From NCBI GenBank assembly GCA_025449845.1, contig JANWIP010000034.1, positions 1 to 64,000 on the forward strand: a DNA stretch of 64,000 nt, in the 5' to 3' direction. The DNA comes from Solirubrobacteraceae bacterium (GTDB taxonomy: Bacteria > Actinomycetota > Thermoleophilia > Solirubrobacterales > Solirubrobacteraceae). Shown in pieces: positions 59,054 through 64,000 of this stretch; the stretch's first letter is position 1; the number at the start of each line of letters is the position of its first letter. The position numbers and the translations under genes were made by a program. The notes under the pieces were generated by a model. It worked only from the letters and a program-made list of their open reading frames with translations. It did no database searches and was not told the origin of the DNA.

Positions 59054-60034
59054 CTAGGCCGCAAGCCGCGCGGGCAGGCCAAAGAGGGGGAAGAGGGTGT
59101 CGGTGGCGAGGAAGAAGGTGAACTCGACGATGCGCCCGTTGACGATCTCGAGCACCTGCAGCGCCCAGGGGTCATAGCCCGAGCCGCTCTCGCTTGGTTT
59201 GTACTGACCGAAGGCTGGCGAGCCGTTGGCGGCGACGGTGGGGATCACACGCGAGCCGCGGCAGGCAGCGCCGGGACCCACCCACCAGCCAAGGATGTCC
59301 TCACGACCGCTGAGCCACAGCTCGTAAGGCGGCATCGACTGCGTGGCGTCCTCGTGGATGAGGTCGGTTAGCGCGTCCATGTCGTAGCGCTGGAAGGCGT
59401 CGAGATAGCGGGCAAGCAAATCGTGATCGTGCTCGCTGAGCACGCCACGGCCGGCGTCGGCGATGTCGGCCTCATCCAGCGTGGCCCGCGCGCGCTGCAG
59501 GGCACTGTTGACCGCGGCGACGCTGGTGTCGAGCAGCTCGGCAACCTCGGCGGCCTTCCAGTGCAAGACCTCGCAGAGGATCAGCACGGCGCGCTGGCGC
59601 GGAGGCAGATGCTGGAGCGTGGCTACGAAGGCGAGCCGGATGGTCTCGCGCGACTCAGCTACAGCCGCAGGGTCGTCCTCGATGAGGATCTGCCTATCGG
59701 GTACAGGCTCAATCCAGGTCACCTCTGGCAGGATCTCGCCGATGGGACCGATCGCCGAGCGCGCTGCACCAAGATCCATGGGGCGCGCGCGGCGCTCTTT
59801 GCTCTTGAGCATGTCGAGGCAGACATTGGTGGCGATGCGATAGAGCCAAGCGCGCATCGAGGCGCGGCCCTCGAAACGCTCCCGCGCCCGCCAGGCGCGC
59901 AGCAGCGTGTCCTGCACGGCATCTTCGGCCTCAAACGGCGAGCCGAGCATGCGGTAGCAGTAGGCGGTCAGCTCGCGGCGATGGCGCTCGAGGTCACCGA
60001 AGGCCGAGGGAGCGGCAAGCAAGGAACCCTCCAT
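59054..60034 (-). CDS. ECF sigma factor with C-terminal SnoaL-like domain (TIGR02960 type)
   Basis: This 326-residue protein has region 2 ('ELTAYCYRMLGSPFEAEDAVQDTLLRAWRARERFEG'), region 4 ('LQHLPPRQRAVLILCEVLHWKAAEVAELLDTSVAAVNSALQRAR') and a C-terminal SnoaL-like domain (about 205-326; 'YLDAFQRYDMDALTDLIHEDATQSMPPYELWLSGREDI'), as in SigG/SigX5-type factors. These need no separate anti-sigma factor; the SnoaL part is thought to regulate activity. ATG 60034 is chosen because TAGGAT (60042-60047) lies 7 nt upstream. It may drive the adjacent DHFR-like and VOC genes. Confidence 0.88.
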   Translation of the reverse strand: MEGSLLAAPSAFGDLERHRRELTAYCYRMLGSPFEAEDAVQDTLLRAWRARERFEGRASMRAWLYRIATNVCLDMLKSKERRARPMDLGAARSAIGPIGEILPEVTWIEPVPDRQILIEDDPAAVAESRETIRLAFVATLQHLPPRQRAVLILCEVLHWKAAEVAELLDTSVAAVNSALQRARATLDEADIADAGRGVLSEHDHDLLARYLDAFQRYDMDALTDLIHEDATQSMPPYELWLSGREDILGWWVGPGAACRGSRVIPTVAANGSPAFGQYKPSESGSGYDPWALQVLEIVNGRIVEFTFFLATDTLFPLFGLPARLAA

Positions 60035-60116
60035 GCGACCCATCCTAGGAGGTGCGCGATGAGTTTTGCCGTGAGGACAGTCTTAGTGGGAGAAACCAAC
60101 GAAGCGGAGGCCGAAG

Positions 60117-60719
60117 ATGGGAAAGGTCGTTGTCACGGAGTTCATAAGCTTGGACGGTGTGATCGAGGCGCCGGGCGGCGGCGAGGACTATGAGCACGCC
60201 GGCTGGTCGTTCGAATTCAAGCGTGGCGAGGAGGGCGATGAGTTCAAGTTCGACGAGCTGATGGCCGCCGAGGTGCAGCTGCTGGGACGGGTCACCTACC
60301 AGGGCTTTGCGAAGGCGTGGCCGTCGATGGGCGCGGACAGGTTCGGCGAGAAGATGAATGCGATGCCCAAGTACGTGGTCTCCACTACGCTTGGTGCGCA
60401 GGACGCCGACTGGAACAACTCGACGGTGATCGGCGGTGACATGGCTAGCGAAGTCGCGCAGCTCAAGCAGCAGGTTTCAGGCGACATTCTGGTCGCCGGC
60501 AGCGCCAAGCTCGTGCAGTCCTTGACCGAGCATGGGCTCGTGGATGAGTACCGGCTGATGGTCTTCCCGGTCGTGCTCGGCAGCGGCAAGCGTCTGTTTG
60601 GCGAGGGAGCCCCGCGCACGAAGCTGCGGCTGGTGGACTCCAAGCCGGTGGGACCGGACGGCGTCTTCATCCTGACCTATGGGCCCGCGGAGATCGCCGG
60701 CAGTGATCTCGCCGCGTGA
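60117..60719 (+). CDS. RibD C-terminal/DHFR-fold family protein
   Basis: This 200-residue protein has the dihydrofolate-reductase-like fold: 'VVTEFISLDGVIEAPGG', 'LLGRVTYQGFAKAWP', 'GDILVAGSAKLVQSLTEHGLVDEYRLMVFPVVLGSGKRLFGEG'. Members of this YyaP/RibD_C group are widespread oxidoreductase-like proteins often paired with ECF sigma factors of this type. It lies 83 bp from the divergent sigma gene. Substrate unknown. Confidence 0.88.
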   Translation: MGKVVVTEFISLDGVIEAPGGGEDYEHAGWSFEFKRGEEGDEFKFDELMAAEVQLLGRVTYQGFAKAWPSMGADRFGEKMNAMPKYVVSTTLGAQDADWNNSTVIGGDMASEVAQLKQQVSGDILVAGSAKLVQSLTEHGLVDEYRLMVFPVVLGSGKRLFGEGAPRTKLRLVDSKPVGPDGVFILTYGPAEIAGSDLAA

Positions 60720-60803
60720 GCGATGGTGCGGCGTGACTGACCTATGGGCCTGCGGAGACAGCCGCCAGCGATCGCGCGGCGTGAGCAATGGCGCGGCGTG
60801 ACC
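60674..60803 (+). repeat. 65-bp degenerate duplication of the DHFR-like 3' end
   Basis: The last 46 bp of the gene plus 19 bp of trailer (60674-60738) recur at 60739-60803 with about 80% identity, starting GACCTATGGGCC; a third partial copy begins at 60800. The duplicated stop region is non-coding. Confidence 0.75.
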
Positions 60804-60880
60804 GATGAGTCTCACCGCGCGTAGCCGTCTTGACAAGAGAACCCCAAGAGCAACCCCCCACAAAGAAGAGGAGCAGGAAG

Positions 60881-61276
60881 ATGAGTGAGACAGCAGCCAA
60901 GATCAGCGTCAGCCAGGTAGGCACGGTGATGGTCCCGGTGAAGAGCCAGGATCAGGCACTGGAGTTCTACGTGGGCAAGCTAGGATTTGAGAAGCGTGCC
61001 GATATCCCCTTCGGCCACGGCGATCGCTGGGTGGAAGTCGCGCCGGCGGGCGGCGCAACAACCCTCGCGCTGGTCCTTCCCCGCGAGGGAGAAGCCACTG
61101 GGATCAATACCCGGGTGGCCTTTACGAGCGAGGACCTCGATGCCGACCACGCCAGCCTGCTGGCCCAGGGAGTCGACGCGGACGAGGAGGTCATGCGCAT
61201 GGGAGACCCCGTGCCACCGATGTTCTTCTTCAACGACCCCGAGGGCAACAGGTTCCTGATGGTGCAGCGCGGCTGA
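60881..61276 (+). CDS. Glyoxalase/VOC-family protein
   Basis: This 131-residue protein has a single VOC domain: 'VMVPVKSQDQALEFYVGKLGFEKRADIP', 'RWVEVAPAGGATTLALVLP' and 'MFFFNDPEGNRFLMVQR', the last carrying the usual NDPxGN loop and C-terminal strand. These proteins bind metal and act as lyases, dioxygenases or resistance proteins. A GAGCAGGAAG ribosome region precedes ATG 60881. Follows the DHFR-like gene by 161 bp and may belong to the same sigma regulon. Confidence 0.88.
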   Translation: MSETAAKISVSQVGTVMVPVKSQDQALEFYVGKLGFEKRADIPFGHGDRWVEVAPAGGATTLALVLPREGEATGINTRVAFTSEDLDADHASLLAQGVDADEEVMRMGDPVPPMFFFNDPEGNRFLMVQRG

Positions 61277-61355
61277 CCCACGCCGCGGCTGACCAACGTC
61301 CTGGGTTGCGGCTGCCGCGGCGAGAGGTCGTCGCGGCAGCCTGCCGAGGAGGCGG

Positions 61356-61625
61356 CTAAGCCGCGAAACGCTGTTCGCTGCGCGCTCGCCGCTTGGCCGC
61401 CTCAACCTCTCGGTCCTTCGGTGGCGCCGCGGTAACGAGCTCGCCCAGCAGATGGACCGAGACCGCGGTCACCTCATCGACGGCACGCTCGAAAGCCTCA
61501 GCATTGGCCTGTGAAGGCTGCGTGAAGCCGCTGATCTTCCGCACGTACTGCAGAGCTGCGCTGCGCACCTCGTCCTCTGTCGCCGAGGGCTCGAAGTTGT
61601 AGAGCGTCTTGATGTTTCTGCACAT
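61356..61625 (-). CDS. DUF2277 protein
   Basis: This 89-residue protein opens MCRNIKTLYNFEPSATEDEVRSAALQYVRKISGFTQPSQANAEAF, the full DUF2277 signature, and ends with a basic helix. The family is common in actinobacteria and has no known function. TAACCT (61632-61637) lies 6 nt before the ATG, suggesting a leaderless message. Confidence 0.92.
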   Translation of the reverse strand: MCRNIKTLYNFEPSATEDEVRSAALQYVRKISGFTQPSQANAEAFERAVDEVTAVSVHLLGELVTAAPPKDREVEAAKRRARSEQRFAA

Positions 61626-62236
61626 GCTTGAAGGTTAGCTGCTGCGCAGCCCCACACCGCTATCGGGTGGCGACGGACTTCCTCGGGTTCTTCTTCGGTG
61701 CAATTGTCGGTACCGCTATCGGGTGGGACTCGCTTGCCAGTGGTATGGGCGGCCTCGTGGTCGCTGAGGGTGCGCTTGAGCTCTGGGCGGGCTCGCGGGA
61801 AAGGTCGTGAGGGTCGACGGCCTTCAAGGCTGATGAGCTTAGGCGCGCCTTCGAGTGGTGATCGCAGCGCCGTTGAGCGTCGCTGCGATCAGCCGGGTCG
61901 CCGGGCCACGCCGAAGATGTTGAGCGATTGGAGTGACTCGGTCTGACGGACCAGTAACTCGGGACTATCCACTACAGCACCCCTTGTGCGCAGCGATGAG
62001 TTGTCAGTCTGTTGTGACCGGCTCGCGCAAACTCAATGGCGATTCCTTGGGCCCACGATGAGAGTTGTGCGCGAGATGCCAATCCGTATTCGTGGTGGCC
62101 TGGCCGCCGGGTGAGGACGACCGATCCAGGTCCGATACTGAGGACTGGAACATCGATCAGGATCGGACCTTTTGTGGCCGTCGGTGACACTCGGCCCTGT
62201 GCATTGCGTCCCAGTGCGCCTGCTTGAGGTGAGCCG
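61626..62236. other. Intergenic region, no convincing gene
   Basis: These 611 bases separate DUF2277 from the Argonaute operon. A 60-codon plus-strand frame (61628-61810) encodes a Gly-rich helix, and a 72-codon minus-strand frame (61972-62190) lies downstream of the Argonaute gene; neither has a ribosome site or family match I recognise. A 14-bp sequence, CCGCTATCGGGTGG, occurs twice around 61660 and 61712. Confidence 0.5.
62128..62170 (-). terminator. Inverted repeat downstream of the Argonaute gene
   Basis: AGGTCCGAT (62128-62136) and ATCGGACCT (62162-62170) are perfectly complementary, 66-109 bp past the Argonaute stop, with TTT following on the plus strand. It could end the operon transcript; the 25-nt loop makes this uncertain. 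Confidence 0.4.
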
Positions 62237-63675
62237 CTACATGTGGAACGCGTACCGCGCGCCGACAGTGCCCTCGTCCGGGACGTGGCGCAGGATGGTG
62301 CCTATGCTGCGGGCGGCGCGCATCGTGATCGGCTCGCGTCCGTCAAGACGGCTGTTGTTCCAGTTGAGCTTGGTCAGCGCGAGGATCTCGCGGGCGTGCT
62401 GCTCGGCAGACTGCTCGGATTGCTGGAGCGCGATCCCGAGGGGCTGCGGAACATACGGCCCTGGGTAGAGCTCGTAGAACGGGACGCTGCCCGATGTGTA
62501 GAGCACCTGGTGACGACCGTCCAAGACGATATGCGTGCCGCGCAGTGGGGCGTGCTTCCGCGCTGAGACGCGTGTACGCGAGGGTCCGAGCGCGACGAGC
62601 TCGAGATCAGTGATCCGCTCGGTGTTGGCTGCGCGCTGTAGACCCTCGATCTCCTCGGTCCGGAACTGGGAACTCTTGTGGATCACGACTCGGGCTGGGA
62701 GGTTGTGGTGCGCTGAGCGATAGCGCTTGAGCGCGTCGAGGAGCAGCTTCTCCGCGTCAGCCGCCCCGAGATAGGGGCGCCGGTCCCCCTTCGAGAGCTT
62801 GGCTGGGCCGCCGCGCACGATGATGCCCTCTCCGCGCTCGTCGAAAACCTGGGCGATGCTAGTGGCGAGGTCCCCCGAGTTCTCGAAATAGAAGGAGATC
62901 CCGATGAAGCAGCTGTCCAGCGCATGCGGATCGCGGACAAGTGACCACGGGAACCCGCCAGCCTTGTAATAGAGCGCGGTGTGCAGGTTCCACGCCTTCG
63001 TCGCCTCGTCTTGCTGTGTGCGAGGCTTGCCGGTCGCAGTGGTCTGCTTGCTGGCCAGCCGATGGTCGTAGGTGGCGGGCAGCACGAACTGCAGCGGCAC
63101 GCCCACGCCCATTGCGGCCGCCTTGAGCACGTCGTGCAGTTCGGAGGGCCCGAAATTTGCTCGATCGTTATCTCGGTCGTCCTCGCTCTGTGCGTCCGTC
63201 TTGATTAGCTCGAGAAGATCGAGCGGCGGGCACAGCAGGATCGCGCGCGCAAGGCCGTGTTCGCCGATCGCCTTGATCTCCTCAAGCAGCAACTCGACAG
63301 CAGCGCGGAGGCGAGCGTCGCGGGTGCTGTGCGATGCGAGGTTGCGGATCTCCCGGGCCGCGACGCTGCGCTGCGGTCTGGAGTCGAAGGTCAGCTCGGA
63401 TTCGAGCCCGACCTCGGCGGTGAACCCGGGGAACGGCGGGAAGAAGTTGGAGGTGCGCTTGTCGGCTGGAGGGTTGATCGGCTTTCGGCATCGGCGCAGC
63501 CAGCGCAGGACGCCCTCGATGGTCTCCTGTGTCCCGACGACTCCAATCGGGATCGTTGACGGCGCCGCCTCTGCAGCCTCGTCCGCTGGCCCGAAGTCGA
63601 GCAGCCCGAAGCGGGGTCGACATGCGCGCCGCGGCCGAATTGCATCTTGGGCTCCTCAAGCAGCCGAGCGATCAT
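62237..63675 (-). pseudogene. Short prokaryotic Argonaute (MID-PIWI), one-base frameshift near its start
   Basis: Read with one extra C near 63613-63616, this encodes about 479 residues, the size of short pAgos. The N-terminus 'MIARLLEEPKMQFGRGAHVDP' lies in one frame and continues as 'RFGLLDFGPADE' in the next. The MID part includes 'IGVVGTQETIEGVLRWLRRC' and 'FFPPFPGF'; the PIWI part includes 'ALYYKAGGFPWSLVRDP', 'CFIGISFYFENSGDLATSIAQVF', 'RVVIHKSSQFRTEEIEG' and 'LTKLNWNNSRLDGREPITMRAA'. The first catalytic Asp is Ser (GIS), so slicing is not expected; such proteins use a guide to sense nucleic acid and trigger a partner effector. The start overlaps the APAZ gene by 20 nt. Either a sequencing error, a true mutation, or -1 slippage explains the frame change. 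Confidence 0.85.
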
Positions 63676-64000
63676 CAATTTCATCCTCATCCTCATCCTC
63701 GTCCTCATTGACATCGTCGTCGGCTTCGTCGAGCTCGTCCTCACCAGTGTCGAGCCGGACCTGTACCAGCTCGCTGAAGCCGAGTAGTTGGTGGTCAGGG
63801 TCCGGCGTGAGCCCGCCGAGGTCGACGCCACCCCGAAGCAGTCGGGCTAGGGTGTCGACGTTTCGGCGAAAGTCACTGGGGCGCTCGATCCGCTTGATCC
63901 CCGAGCGATGCGAGGCGGCGTAAAAGTCGGGCTCGTGGCCGTCGCGCGTGAAGTGGTAGCTCGGCGTCAGCTCGAGATACCACTGCTCGTCGTAGCGCAC
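63656..64000 (-). CDS. APAZ-domain effector protein, C-terminal part
   Basis: This partial gene (115 codons seen, running off the right edge) ends with the C-terminal part of an APAZ domain: 'EQWYLELTPSYHFTRDGHEPDFYAASHRSGIKRIER' and 'LLGFSELVQVRLDTG', then a strongly acidic Asp/Glu tail. APAZ proteins bind short pAgos and carry an N-terminal toxic effector such as TIR, SIR2 or a nuclease; that part lies beyond base 64000. It overlaps the Argonaute start by 20 nt, so both are one operon. This is an abortive-type defence system in known cases. Confidence 0.8.
   Translation of the reverse strand: MRYDEQWYLELTPSYHFTRDGHEPDFYAASHRSGIKRIERPSDFRRNVDTLARLLRGGVDLGGLTPDPDHQLLGFSELVQVRLDTGEDELDEADDDVNEDEDEDEDEIDDRSAA

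Noticed and set aside
61972-62190. 72-codon minus-strand frame after the Argonaute gene
   Set aside because: It could be a third gene of the operon, but it lacks a ribosome site and known motif and overlaps an inverted repeat that looks like a terminator.
63072-63923. 283-codon plus-strand frame rich in Ser/Arg
   Set aside because: It is antisense to the Argonaute and APAZ genes, which have clear family motifs; the Ser runs come from the acidic Asp/Glu tract of the APAZ protein.
1-64000. tRNA, rRNA, transposase or integrase genes
   Set aside because: I looked for tRNA T-loop signatures with matching acceptor stems, rRNA-like stretches and transposase or recombinase motifs and found none convincing; a tRNAscan/Infernal run would settle the RNA part.

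Overview
The window is high-GC actinobacterial DNA. I infer a member of the class Thermoleophilia (Solirubrobacter/Conexibacter-like). The reasons are the short secreted protein at 52837-53562, whose N-terminus (GTSYAA then repeated GxI/V steps) is typical of that group, the actinobacterial gene content (class II ribonucleotide reductase, DUF2277, TIGR02960-type sigma factor) and many start codons lying 5-10 nt after a TANNNT -10 box. No rRNA, tRNA or CRISPR array was seen.

Layout. 1-6706: end of nrdJ, a VapBC pair, an MFS exporter, HU, heme A synthase, a secreted glycosidase and a phosphopantetheinyl transferase. 6756-32322: a long cell-surface glycan region. It holds methyltransferases, RfbC, a GNAT and an SDR enzyme, a polyprenyl-type GT2/DUF2304/flippase-like/deacetylase operon, two GT-C membrane enzymes (one frameshifted), a sulfotransferase, a WcbI-like enzyme, a 1114-residue methyltransferase-GT2-GT4 fusion and a Wzt/Wzm ABC exporter followed by a two-domain rhamnosyltransferase-like protein. 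Two more VapBC pairs and an orphan XRE repressor sit inside it. 32470-34866: a lower-GC three-gene cassette (TIGR04255-like, an HTH/MbcA-like protein, an unknown), probably acquired. 35105-42266: a second glycan block (DUF2142, GT2 and three GT4 genes).

42396-62000: mixed genes, including a degenerate receiver, an enoyl-CoA hydratase, a cupin/Baeyer-Villiger-type monooxygenase pair, a DUF692 (MNIO) oxidase fused to a DUF2063-like domain beside a Cys-rich duplicated small protein, a TetR/ferredoxin reductase/desaturase module, and a FlgM-like/STAS/ECF sigma group. 62237-64000: a short prokaryotic Argonaute with a catalytically dead PIWI domain, preceded by the C-terminal APAZ part of its effector, which runs off the window end.

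The glycan genes together look like a machine for making, decorating (methyl, sulfate, acyl, deoxysugar) and exporting a surface polysaccharide. The strongest leads for unusual biology are the short-pAgo operon (62237-64000), the MNIO/Cys-rich pair (47598-49596) and the TIGR04255 cassette (32470-34866). A recurrent oddity is short tandem repeats of 8-32 bp, both between genes and inside the N-termini of coding genes.
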